From assembly GCA_029204225.1 (NCBI GenBank), contig CM055111.1, positions 45,707,255 through 45,771,254 of the forward strand: 64,000 nucleotides of DNA. Direction: 5' to 3'. This DNA is from Diphasiastrum complanatum (taxonomy: Eukaryota; Streptophyta; Lycopodiopsida; Lycopodiales; Lycopodiaceae). The translations under genes and the position numbers were made by a program. The notes beneath the pieces were generated by a model, which did no database searches, was not told where the DNA came from, and worked only from the letters and a program-made list of their open reading frames with translations. Below are positions 29,263 through 40,372 of the stretch, piece by piece. Every line of letters begins with the position of its first letter. The stretch's first letter is position 1.

Positions 29263-32200
29263 ATGGCATCTGTAAATGCATATCTTTTGGATACTAATGA
29301 AAGGCTCAACAAAACTAACTATTCCATATGGAAAGTTAGAATGGAATCCATCATGATCATGCAAGATCTGATGGAAATTGTAAATGGTAAGGAGGGTGAA
29401 CCTATTCATCCTCCAGAAAAAGCCAAATACATCAAGAGGTGCAATGTTGCACTACATTGCATAAAAATGAATGTTGCAAATGAACTCTTAAGAGAGGTAG
29501 GAGATTGCACTTCAGCTCAAGATGCTTGGGAGACTTTGCAAAAGGTCTATGAATCCAAGAACCAAACTAGAATGTTAGCTTTGAAGAATCAAATCTATAG
29601 AAGCTATCAAAAGAAAGGAGAGAGTGCACATACTTTTGTCCTAAGAGTAAAGGAATTGAACAAAGAGCTAGCCTTTATAGGTGATCCTATCAAGGATGAA
29701 GAGCTTGTTCAACTCATATTGAATGGACTAAGCTTTGAATTTGACAATTTGTTTCAGGGATATGCAATTATGGGTAAGCTACCCATACTTGAAGAACTCC
29801 AAGGCACACTCATGGCCGAGGAATCAAGAAGGAGCCAAATGCAAGAGAGGATGGATAGGCTTTCCATCCAAGGTGGAGATGACCGAGCTCTCTTCACCAA
29901 AGGCAAAGGCAATTCCAAAGGCAAAGGATAAACATTCAAGAAGTCTACAAAGCTTGAGGATCACGAAGGACCCTCAAAGGCATCTCCATCAACCACCAAA
30001 GTCAAGAAGGACAAATCAAAGGTGAAGTGCTACTATTGTAGCAAGATGGGGCATTATGCCTCGGAATGCTTCAAGAGGAAGCAAGATCAAAGCCAAGCCA
30101 ACATGAGCAAAGAGGAGGAGGAGGAGAGTTCACATGAGGACTCTCTCATGATGTCCATATTTTCTTCAACAAGCTTCAAAGGAGAAGATCCTTGGTGGAT
30201 TGACTCGGGTGCTAGTTCACACATGACTAGTAAAAGGGAGTTTTTCTCTTCTCTCTTATCTTATGATGGACCTATAAAGTCTATCTATACAGCAAATGAT
30301 GAAGCTTGTAAGATTGAAGGAGTTGGTAGCATTCCCCTTTGCTTAGGATCTTCCAAAAAGATCAACATATAAGGTGTTTTGTACATTCCTACAATAACAA
30401 AGAATCTACTAAGTGTTGGCCAAATGGTAGACAATGGTTTCAATGTTGACTTTGCTTCAAATGAATGTTTCATCAAGAAGAAGGGTAAGATAGTGGCTAA
30501 GGGCACTAAACTTGGCAAACTTTATAAGTTGGATGCATTTGTGGATACTAATGTTGTCATGTTGGCCGAGAAGAGCAAGATATCTACCTTTACTTTATGG
30601 CACAAAAGACTTGGACATGTCAACTCGGGTTCCATGGAGGCTATGATCAAGGAGGAGTATACTTTAGGCCTACCAAGGTCTATTGGGAAGGAAGACAAGG
30701 TTTGTGAAGCTTGTGCCTTATCCAAGGAACATAAGAAGGTGTTTCCTAACTCCATCACAAAGTCATCTCATCCTCTTGAACTCATACACTCGGATGTGCA
30801 CATTGCTAGCAACAAATATAATGGAGGTTCATCCATGTTTTTAACCTTCATTGATGACTACTCAAGATATTGTTGGGTGTTCTTACTTTCCTTCAAGTCT
30901 CAAGTATTTGATACTTTTGTAAAGTTCAAGTTGTTTGTGGAAAAACATCATAATCATAGCATCAAGATTCTTAGAAGTGACAATGGTGGAGAATTCATCT
31001 CCAATGAGTTCAAGGCCTTTTGTGAGGAGGAAGGGATCAAGAAAGAGACTTCTTGTCCTTACACTCCTCAACAAAATGGAGTTGCTGAAAGAAGGAATAG
31101 AACATTATGTGAATGTTCTAAGGCTTTAAGATTAGATGCTTGTTTGCCCAAATCCTTTTGGGGTGAGTCTCTTGTATGTGCAAACTACTTGATGAATAGG
31201 GTGTCTTGCAAAGCAATTGAAGACAAAACTCCTTATGAGATGTTGTATGGAAAGAAACCCAATCTTAATCACTTGAAAGTTTTTGGGTGTATATGTTATG
31301 TGCATGTGCCATTGGAAACAAGAACCAAGGAGGATCCATCTTCCACAGGAGGGATCATGCTTGGATATGCAAGCTCAAGCAAGGGCTACAAAGTCTATCT
31401 CCCGTCCTTGAATAAATTTGTTGTTTCAAGGGATGTCATCTTTGATGAACATCATATGCATATGCTTGAATAAGGCTCAAGTGCTCCAACAATCAAGAAG
31501 AAGATGGCCGAGGAGCAAGATCTTGGTTTTGAGGAGGAGCTCATGGAGGAGCAAGCACCAAACCCACCTATCACACCAAGGAGATCTTCAAGGGCAAAAG
31601 TGGAGCCATCAAGGCTCACATATCAAGGCAAAGGACAGCAAGTTGAGGGTATCTCATCCACTTCTTATGCTTTATCTAGTTTTGAAGAATCATCTAATGT
31701 TGAAGATGCAATGAACTCCAAAGAATGGTATAAAGCTATGTTGGATGAGTATGATGCCTTGATTGAGAATGAAACTTGGTTGCTTGTTGAGAGACCTCAA
31801 AGGAATGTAATAGGATGCAAGTGGGTCTTCAAGCTTAAGTTGAATGCAAATGGGAGTGTTAACAAACATAAAGCAAGATTAGTTGCAAAAGGTTATGCTC
31901 AAGAGAGAGGGATAGACTATGAGGAAACTTTTGCACCCGTGGCCAAGATGGTCACAATAAGGCTAATCATTGCACTTGCATCACATTTTGATGGATTCTA
32001 TGTCAAATGGATGTCTCTAATGCTTTCTTGAATGGTTTTTTGGAAGAGGATATCTATATGCAGCAGCCACAAGGGTTCATCAAGCATGGAATGGAGAACA
32101 AAGTATGCCATCTCCAAAGAAGCATTATGGCTTGAAGCAAGTTACACGATCTTGGAATTCAAGACTACATTGCTATCTTATTTCACTTTCTTTTGTTCAA

Positions 32201-33229
32201 AGTGAATATAATCCCACTCTTTACATTAAGTTTGATGATGTTGGTATTGTACTTTTACTCATTTATGTAGATGACATCATCATTAGTGGAAATAGTGTTG
32301 ATGGTATTGAAAAAATCAAGATAGATCTATCCTTAGAGTTCAAGATGGTAGATCTAGGGTGTCTTCACTTCATCTTAGGCATAGAAGTACTTAGAGGGTC
32401 TGATTTTATCTTGATAAGTCAAGTAGACTATGCTCAAAGTCTTTTGAAGAAGTTTAAGATGGAAGTATGCAAAAGTGTTGACACACCAATGGAGCAAGAT
32501 GTAAAAGTGCCAAATGAAGATGATGAAAGATCCTTTATGGACATCACTTTGTTTAGGTGACTTATAGGTTCCTTAATGTGGATCACTATAACTAGACCAG
32601 ATCTTAGCTTTAGTGTATGTAGGTTGAGCCAATCCATGCAAAAGCCATTGAATATCCATTGGAAAAAGACTAAGAGGATTCTAAGATACATCTCGGGTAC
32701 ATTGGATTTTGGGATTCTATATAGAGGAGATGTGATTAACCTTCATGCATTTAGTGATTCAGATTTTGCAGGGGACAAGAAGGATAGGAAATCAACAAGT
32801 GCCTATTCAACTTTCATAGGAGAAGGTGTGGTTTCATGGCTTTCAAAAAAGCAAGAAACTATATCTCTATCTTCAACCGAGGCCGAGTACAAAGCTTTGA
32901 CAACCACTACAAAGGAGGTATTTTGGATCAAGAGATTATTGGTGGAACTAAAGATCATGGATTTAGAGGAGGCACTAATCATCTACAATGACAATATATC
33001 AGCCCAACACCTTGCATCTAACCCAATCTTCCATGCAAGATCTAAGCACATTGAGATATGCCATCACTTTGTGAGAGAAATGGTGCAAGCCAAGGAGATT
33101 GCTTTGGAGCATGTTCCAAGAAATGAATGTGTAGCTGATCTACTTACTAAACCACTTCAAAAGACACCTTTTATGAAGTTCAGATCATCACTTGGAGTGA
33201 TTAGTAAAGCAATGATTGAACCAAGCTAG
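29263..33229 (+). pseudogene. gag-pol: Copia-1 gag-pol polyprotein with four stops and two frameshifts
   Basis: Domains in order: gag core from ATG 29263; zinc knuckle CYYCSKMGHYASEC at about 30025-30066; protease WWIDSGASSHMT at about 30193; pre-integrase LWHKRLGHVN at about 30595; integrase with D in HSDVH, D in SDNGGEF and E in QQNGVAERRN (30790-31100), all intact; RT start NSKEWYKAM at about 31715; RT active site YVDDIIISG at about 32264, intact; RNase H with SDSDFAGDKKDRKS and SSTEAEYKAL (32755-32900); C-terminus ending at 33229. Stops: TAA at 29929, 30370 and 31471, TGA at 32558, all in the otherwise correct frame. Frameshifts: near 32004, moving the NAFLNGFLEED segment to another frame, and near 32100. 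Catalytic residues are otherwise preserved, so decay is recent. Confidence 0.95.
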
Positions 33230-33234
33230 ATAGT

Positions 33235-33243
33235 GAGGAGGAG
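33235..33243 (+). promoter_or_regulatory. Copia-1 polypurine tract
   Basis: GAGGAGGAG directly upstream of the 3' LTR, the plus-strand priming site in this class. Confidence 0.85.
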
Positions 33244-33925
33244 TGTTAAAAATTCACAATTCTAGCTTGACTAGTTTTGGTCATATGACTTGTAAATAGT
33301 AAGATGGTCATGATGTGGCTTGTCACACGTGCCAAATAGCATAGTATTCCATTCATAAGGATGTTCTCAAGTAGACCTAAGTGTTAGAACCTTTGGAATG
33401 AGTCCAAATTATGCTTAGATACAAGGGAGAAAAAATAGGAGCTATTTTTGGTAATTTTTGCATTGTTGAGGGATCTCCAAGATTCCAACCCTAACTTGGT
33501 AGGGATGAAAGATCCACCAAAATTAGCATTAGGGATAGGTTTAGGGCTACTCATACCTGCCCAAAACCATGATGGATCATGTATATATAGGTGATGATAT
33601 CTCACCAAAATCAATCAAGCAATTTCATGTTTTTTCTCTCATAATGGTGCAATTGCTCTCTATGTTCATAATTGTTTGAGTACTTGTGATTACTAATGAT
33701 TATAGGATTGAATGTAGGTCTGGTGTATAGTACTCAGACTGTGGGAGGCCGTACTTTCACACGTGTGAAGCCTTCTTCAAGGATTTGGGCCATTTAGTGA
33801 GGTTCAAGCATAGATTTTTGATGGATTTTGATGGTTCAACTTGTGCTAATATTATGAAATCATAATCTATTGTTTACCTCATCATTTCTAGTGTTTTAGG
33901 ATCCTTATTTGCTGTAATTTTTACA
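33244..33925 (+). repeat. 3' LTR of Copia-1
   Basis: 682 bp, same ends as the 5' LTR, with about 11 substitutions and no indels. Confidence 0.95.
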
Positions 33926-34095
33926 GAAAGCGCTTGACAAGGGCTTTCCAATGATATCTTAGATGACACACTTCTGAGCCACGATTAGAAAGTTATGGCA
34001 AGTCAAAAGTATTAGTGTTATAATATTTTAATAATATAAACTACATCTTGCACGAATTCTTAAAGGGTCTTTTTGGAGCTCAGAACTCCTCTAAT

Positions 34096-35093
34096 GTGGC
34101 GGTTTCAACGGCTGGGTGCGGATGTGGGTAGAGGGTGGTCTCTTGGCGATTGAAGGTGGCCGAGGGTAGTCATAGGATCGTCTGATTGCGGTCTGTTGCG
34201 ACTGTGGAGGAATACGATTGCAATGAGGGGGTTAAGGGTGGATGCAGGTAGTGTTCAGGTTTGGTTGCGATGGTGTAGAGGAGTGATTATGTTGTGATTG
34301 GATGTGGATGACTGGGTGATGTGGAGTGCAGCCAGTTGCGGTTGAAGGTGGAAGAGGTGTGAATGCGGTGGATTGCGAATGAAGGATGAATGGCATTGGG
34401 TGTTTGTGAATGCAGACAGATGCGATGTGTTTGCGAGTTAGGCGGGGTAGTTAGCAGATTGGTGTTCTACGATGCAATGTGGTCAGTTGTGGTGTAGTGC
34501 GGGTAGTATGGGTGTATGTGTTCTTGTTTGCGACTGCTAATGAAGGCAGTCTGTTTGCGATCTAATGTGGATGCAGGTAGGTGTGTGATTAAAACAGGTG
34601 GAGAGGCATGGGAGATGAACAAGGGCAGAGTGCATCAGATGCAAACGGAGATTGACAGAGTCAGATGCAAACGAAGGTAGAAGGTGGTGGATGCAAAGAA
34701 AATGCGTAGTGATTTGTTATGGTCTGGCTTGGATGTTGTCTGGCTAAAGTGTGAGAGATCCCTACGGTCGAGATATGAGTACCCGTCGACACTACATATA
34801 CCCGTCAAAACCACATTCACCCGTCTCCACCACAATCGCAATCGACCACAACAGACCGTAACTGACCACAACGAAACACAGATCGCAACTGACCGCACTA
34901 GCCGGATATCACCACTGACAAAAATCTATCGCAAATAACCGCAACCCCCTATAACTGTAAATCGTAAACCGTAGGGACCGCAAAACACCAAAAAAAAAAA
35001 AAAAACCTCTCCAAAAACACAAAAAAAACTCAAAAAATCAAAAACACAATAAAAAACTCATACCCAACACAAAAACAAACACACCAGTCCTCA
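34096..35093 (+). repeat. C2 leader, right part: G-rich then C-rich domains
   Basis: 34096-34720 is G-rich (units like TGCGGTTGAAGGTGG), and 34790-34970 is C-rich (ACCACAATCGCAATCGACC), so the strand bias flips again. An A-rich stretch at 34981-35060 (runs of A, repeated CAAAAACACAA) leads into gag, as 7440-7560 does in C1. Confidence 0.6.
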
Positions 35094-36424
35094 ATGAACC
35101 AACAAAATGAGCCTGAAGTCCCAGACAATTATCCATACAAGATCTGGTCCCCTGTAGCTGAACAAATCAGACGTCATAGGTTCTATTGAATGCAGGCCAA
35201 ACTCCAAGAGCCATCCACAAACCCATTCGATGGACAAGAACCTGATAGAGTTGAGTCTTCACGAGCACGAGCCCATTTTTATGGTACTGAGCCCTCACGG
35301 GTCAGAACCGACCCTATTGGAGTTTTTGCTACCCACAGAGCTCATCTTGAAAGACGTACACCCAAACTAGATCTACCAAAGTTTGACGGTAGTTCGGACC
35401 CTCAAAGATGTTTGCAAATCTTTGAGAATGCATGTGATGTATCTGGCAAAACATCTCCCGATGCTATGGTCCAACTGTTTTTAATGACCATGATCGCTAA
35501 AGCACGTGATTGGTTTTTCAACCTTGATCATGACGAAAAGACAGACTGGTCAGTTTTAAAAGCATCATTTGTCAAGCGTTTTAAGCCCTTTCGCTTTATA
35601 GAGAGCGCTTTTGTCAAATTGAGTAACATCAAGATGGCAAAAGATGAATGTATACGAGACTATATCGAGCATTTCAAACCCTCCGAACAGATGCTCATCA
35701 TCTGGTTTTTAGTCGGCCTTCTAAGATGGATTAGACACGAGCTTAAATCCAATGACAAATATATGAGCCTCAAATTAGCTATGTCCGACGCCATCAAAGA
35801 AGAAGACGAGGGATTAGATGTTGACGAATCCAGGGAAAGACGAGCACCACGTGCTCCTCTCCATGAGTCGAAGCCGATCGAGGATACCCAAGATCAGCTT
35901 TGGAAATCCCAGTTGGAGTTGCTTAATAAGCAACACCAACTTCAAATGAAGAAACTCACCAATGAGTTTCAAACTACCCTGAAGTCTATCCAAAGCAGTA
36001 TGCTTGGTTAGCCAAACATTGCACAGGTACCTTATAGACAAAAACCAATATGGTGCCCACACTGCCGGGCTACGCATCCTGTTGATGCTTGTCCTTCATA
36101 TCGACCTATCCAAGCACATATAGTTCAACAATATGAAGAACACCCATCACAATCTGGAAATGCCTTGCCTTATCATGAATATCCACCAGAAAGTCCAGAA
36201 CCACTAGCCATACAAGATGGCTATGCCATTATACAAGGGCCACTGCACACCAGATGTTTCATCTGTGGTGAAAAAAAACTGGCCACTTCATGGTTGATTG
36301 TCCAGTTAAGACCCAGTACCATGCTGAGCGTCCCGACTGTATCCAAAAACACAAACTCAAAGACTGTCCAAAGCAACCAACTAAGATCCTACCTACCCGT
36401 CACGTTAGTTATGAATCCCGATAG
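35094..36424 (+). pseudogene. gag: C2 gag, broken by one early stop and a homopolymer frameshift
   Basis: The ATG at 35094 aligns with the C1 start. A TGA at 35187 interrupts the first 31 codons, after which 35190-36011 is open for 273 residues with the full gag core (LPKFDGSSDP, WFFNLDHDEKTDW, SFVKRFKPF). Unlike C1, the sequence between the core and the QMLIIWFLVGL segment is shorter by a few residues. After a stop at 36009 the Cys-rich motifs CPHCRATHPVDAC and CFICGE follow. There the A-run at 36268-36276 has five more A than C1, which shifts the second zinc knuckle out of frame. The terminal segment ends at 36424 with TAG where C1 also stops. Confidence 0.85.
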
Positions 36425-37885
36425 GATCCTCACGACAACCACACGAGCACCATAGCACCCAACCGCTCAACCTGCTGCTCACTCGAGAAGTTTCTAGCAA
36501 ACTTCTACATTATCGTACAATATACCAGTTCCAAAATGCCAGAAGACACTAATATGAAATGAGTCATTTTCGCAAGAAAGTGAAATCAATATTCCGTCAT
36601 CTGCTACAATGTCCAACCAAGAGCAACCTCCACAAGGAATTGACAGTTTTCCTCCCCTTTTGCAACTCAAATCTATTTGTCTTTCCACAAGCTGATAAGA
36701 TTTCCAATGTGCCAATACACAATATTTCTCGGATTCGGAAATCCAGATAGAGATTCGGTTCTGAATCTCTTGTTCAGAGAGGTCCTTAGGACATAGTACC
36801 TCAACCATACCTGCATCTCAAGCTATATCTTACAACATCTGCTATCAATGATGGTAGATTTTTGTGTCACCAACCCTGCCTTATTTTTACAAGGGCATAT
36901 CAGAGTACGTATCATTACTCTACAAAACAAATGAACTATTCCAACTATCAAGGTGACTTATCAATGTTGATGAATGCAGGTTTTGTTCGACAAGTGCTAT
37001 ACAGTTCTCATTCTATGTCACGTTTGTTTATTTCCTTGTTTCTCTTCACCTATTTTGTGTGATTGATTTTTGCATGAGGAATAACTACTGCATGAGAGTT
37101 TTCTATAGAGCATCTCCAGAACACATTTTCATTCATCTATCCATATTCAGATTACCTTGTACAACAGTTTCAATTTTTTGAAAACTATGAGAAATCCATG
37201 ACAAGTTAGAGCTGATTCCTACACCTCATTGCCATATTACTCTTCAAGTCAACTACAGCAAGATCGAAACAAATTTAGTTAAAATTTTCTTCAATCTTTA
37301 GTCTAGTCGCATGTTCACCATGTTTTCAATTGCGTATTCCACACATCGCTCCAATCTTGAACATGAACAGTTATCAGCAACAACCTCCCCACCAATAGAT
37401 TTTTTTTGGGGGGGAGAGAGAGTGGATCTTCTTGGACCCACTGGAGTAGCCACATTGCCAGCAACAACATCAGCAAGATCGATAGCCAAGGTCAGTCAAA
37501 TATGGAAAAGACAAGGCTAAAGAAGGCAGATGGGTAATCCAAAGAGACTCAATCAGAAGAAGTACCCCAGTCACAACGAAAATCCTTCAGAAAGGGAAAC
37601 ACAAGCATTGGGAAATCAGTCTCCTTCTTCAACCAACCTCTCGTCATACATCTGCATCCATTCTCATGCCTATCGCCCACACCATCTACCGTTGTCACTA
37701 CCACCCTTCCTTCCATTTGTTTGTTTATCATTAGTTTGCTGTTCTTCTGAGAAATTCCCAATTTTTAATAGTCTTACCGAAGCAACTGATAGATCATTGC
37801 AAGTGTCTTGCGGAGACCAACTACCACCTATATTGGTTGTTCAGCCGAAAAAGACCTACAAAAGCAGGCGAAGAAGCAAGAAACA
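36425..37885 (+). other. C2 post-gag region without pol
   Basis: It aligns along its whole length with 8922-10390 of C1. The patch 37530-37901 is open for 123 codons here and 116 in C1, with most residues conserved. The minus-strand frame at 36494-36808 is also conserved relative to C1 (9094-9306 and 8913-9113), so coding direction cannot be assigned by eye. The G-run of C1 is only seven G here (37409-37415). Confidence 0.55.
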
Positions 37886-39517
37886 ATTTCAAACTTTTTA
37901 AACAAAACACATTTGAATAGATGTTGAGACTAAACTTTTCATTTTTACAAAATCAAATGAAAGCATGTAATGTCATAAACAAGTTACTCACCAAGAATAT
38001 GCAATGTTGCTAGATATTATATCTAATTTGTTTTTTGGGAGAATAACATATTCAACTTACATATGCTAGTTCTATGGAAAAGCAACATATTTTTTGAGTA
38101 TATGGATACAAATAATACTCTCATGCTTTTTTCATTAAAGATAACTTTAATGTCATCAAGAAGTCTTAGAGAAAAAAGTCAATCACACGAATTAGATGGC
38201 AAATTGTATTGCAAATTTGAAACAATGACAATTTATTCTTGTTTTTTTTTTTCGATCCATACATTCTCTTAGTAAGATATATATTTTTATACGAGTTTTC
38301 TAATACCCTATTTCAGGATTAGCAATTGGAAATTAAAATTATACGATATAGATTTTGCTTAACTAAAATTGAGTATGAGCCATGGAATGAATATAGGCAA
38401 TTACCTATATTTTTCTTTCTAGTATGAAATTTGTAAATTCTATAAATGACCATGTACAATACCTACAATGTATGACTAGTCTTAAAGAAAACTCCAAAAA
38501 AAATCTTTTACTTTATTGCATAATTCATAATTATTTGCAATATGAATCATTTAACCATAAATCTAGATTATTGATACTTTTCTAGACATAATAGCAAAGC
38601 TAAAGAGATCATCGTTATGCCAACAAAGATATCCATTTTTTTGGTTACTTTCTACGTATGGTATATACAATATTTATTCTATTTCAATGGCATGTGTCTT
38701 TTAGGTGTGCATATTTTAATCTTTCTATTGAAAAAGAACACAATACATTTTAATATTTACATATAATGGAACTTTTATTGTGGAAGATGTACAAAGAGCT
38801 AGTGTTTTTTCAAATGTTTTACTTTTGATATTATAAACTTTGTAAAGCCAAATTCATAATAATGAACTGCAAATTATACATTATGTAGTATTATAATGCA
38901 TGAAACTTTTTATGATAATTAGGTTATATCTTCTTGTACTCTTTTGCAAGTTTCAAGATGTACAGTCCTATATGCCATATAAGTCTCTTACAATGACAAC
39001 GGTATAACATATGGTTATCATAGTTATACTTCAAAGGTAACATACTTGTTGTATGATCATGGAGATAAATTTAAGTACTTTTGATATTATTGATTGAATA
39101 ATTCATCTACTTTTCTCATGACATAACCAATGTGATATTTTTGCAGTTATTTAAGTGCTTTAGCACGTTGATAATGACTATATCAACAAGATAGAATATA
39201 ATTGTATATGGCTATGCTGATTATGGTCAATTCTTTGATTTTTTTTTCTAGGTATATTTTAAAAAGCAACATATTTTCTTTATGAACATGGAATCAATTA
39301 TGAGCATTTTACATTGCTGCTTCATGGAAACCACCTGGAGTTCAATAATGAATTGATAGTATAATATTATAGATAGCTGAGTAATTTGGCACATTGACAA
39401 TGACTATATCAAAGCTCTATGTTGTCATGATTTCTATACATATGTACTATCAAATCTAACATATAAAAAAATGAATTTCATATGACTACAATTAAACTAT
39501 GGAAATATGTATATTGG
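37886..39517. other. AT-rich DNA with a degenerate repeated motif
   Basis: Markedly richer in A and T than either flank, with no coding frames. A loose motif near AAAGCAACATATTTT followed by a TATGNNCATGGA-like element recurs at about 38080, 39030 and 39260. A second motif, TTGATAATGACTATATCAA or TTGACAATGACTATATCAA, recurs at 39169 and 39394. This suggests an old tandem repeat of about 220 bp. Confidence 0.4.
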
Positions 39518-40326
39518 TGTAGGGTCGAAGATCTTGAGTAGTATAGCCCTCTCGCCTGTCAACAAGGGTTAGATCACTAGATAGGTACCTAACTATGCAT
39601 AGATGCTATTTTTAGTTAGTTTTCTACTTTCTCCCTTAACTCTACTCACCACTAACACTACTCTCCCTTAACTCTACTCCTCTACACTACCATTCATCAT
39701 GATTGTAGGTGAAAGGAAGGGGATGATTACAAAGATGGAGGGAAAAGAAGATAGAAGAGAGAGATAGAGGGACCGTGGAGGTTAGCTCAAATGCACATCA
39801 TACTTGCTAAAGGAGAAATATAAACTATTGAAACCAAAAAGCATGAACTGGAAAGCAATAGAAAACAACAAGAGCAATAGCAAGCATTGAATTGCAAATG
39901 AGGATGCTTCTCTTCCAAAATTGGTAGAGTTTTCTCCTCCTCATTAAGTATGAAAATAATGTACAAATGGTGTCTTTTTATAAAACGGGAAAGGTCCTTA
40001 CCCCTCAATCCTATTGGCTAATATTCACAATGATCCTATCCATTCATCTTGGACCCAACTTGATCCAAGGGTCCACAAAAAGTACATTGGTAATCACAAG
40101 ATTCATGTGAGTCCCAATTTGCACCCAACTCTAAAAAATAATCTCTAATTCTAAAAATGACTTTGGGCCTCTAGTTTTATTTTAATTCCAAGGCCCAAGT
40201 CAAGTTTATTTTATTTACAAATCTACTTGCGTGCTCATTGGGCCATAGGCTTACGCGCACAAGATGCCATGCCCTCGCAATTGAACGATTTTATTTATTT
40301 ACACTTTGTTGGGAATACCCCCAACA
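39518..40326 (-). repeat. 3' LTR of Gypsy-3
   Basis: 809 bp. In element orientation it starts TGTTGGGGGTATTCCC and ends CTTCGACCCTACA. It aligns with 957-1776 and 55899-56674. It is the 3' LTR because coding sequence lies directly upstream and no PBS adjoins its other end. Confidence 0.9.
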
Positions 40327-40372
40327 GGAGCCACGGCCTAAAGTAGTGCCGGTCCCTCGGCACTCTGCCGGT

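Larger units (their letters stand above)
27771..33925 (+). mobile_element. Copia-1: complete Copia element
   Basis: Two 682-bp LTRs (27771-28452 and 33244-33925), an exact initiator-Met PBS, a polypurine tract and a 5-bp target duplication GAAAG (27766-27770 and 33926-33930). The LTRs differ at about 11 positions (about 98.4% identity), so this is one of the youngest insertions here. The gag-pol frame has four in-frame stops and two frameshifts, so it is no longer autonomous. Joining the flanks restores a continuous sequence inside the inverted-repeat segment. Confidence 0.95.
27564..34095. repeat. 34-bp inverted repeats bounding the segment that holds Copia-1
   Basis: The left arm 27564-27597 begins ATTAGAGGAGTTCT and ends GACCCTTT. 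The right arm 34062-34095 is its reverse complement at about 29 of 34 positions. Without Copia-1 the enclosed DNA is about 370 bp and non-coding, the size and form of a MITE or other non-autonomous TIR element. No target duplication was found outside the arms, so this is a structural call only. Confidence 0.5.
24862..37885 (+). mobile_element. C2: truncated gag-only element, interrupted by an inverted-repeat segment and Copia-1
   Basis: This is a second member of the C1 family. It consists of a partial 5' LTR (24862-25423), a PBS, a minisatellite leader (25640-27563 and 34096-35093), gag (35094-36424) and the same post-gag region as C1 (36425-37885). Homology to C1 stops near 37885, about 0.5 kb short of the end of the C1 coding-like part, and no 3' LTR is present. 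The leader is split by 27564-34095. Confidence 0.75.
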
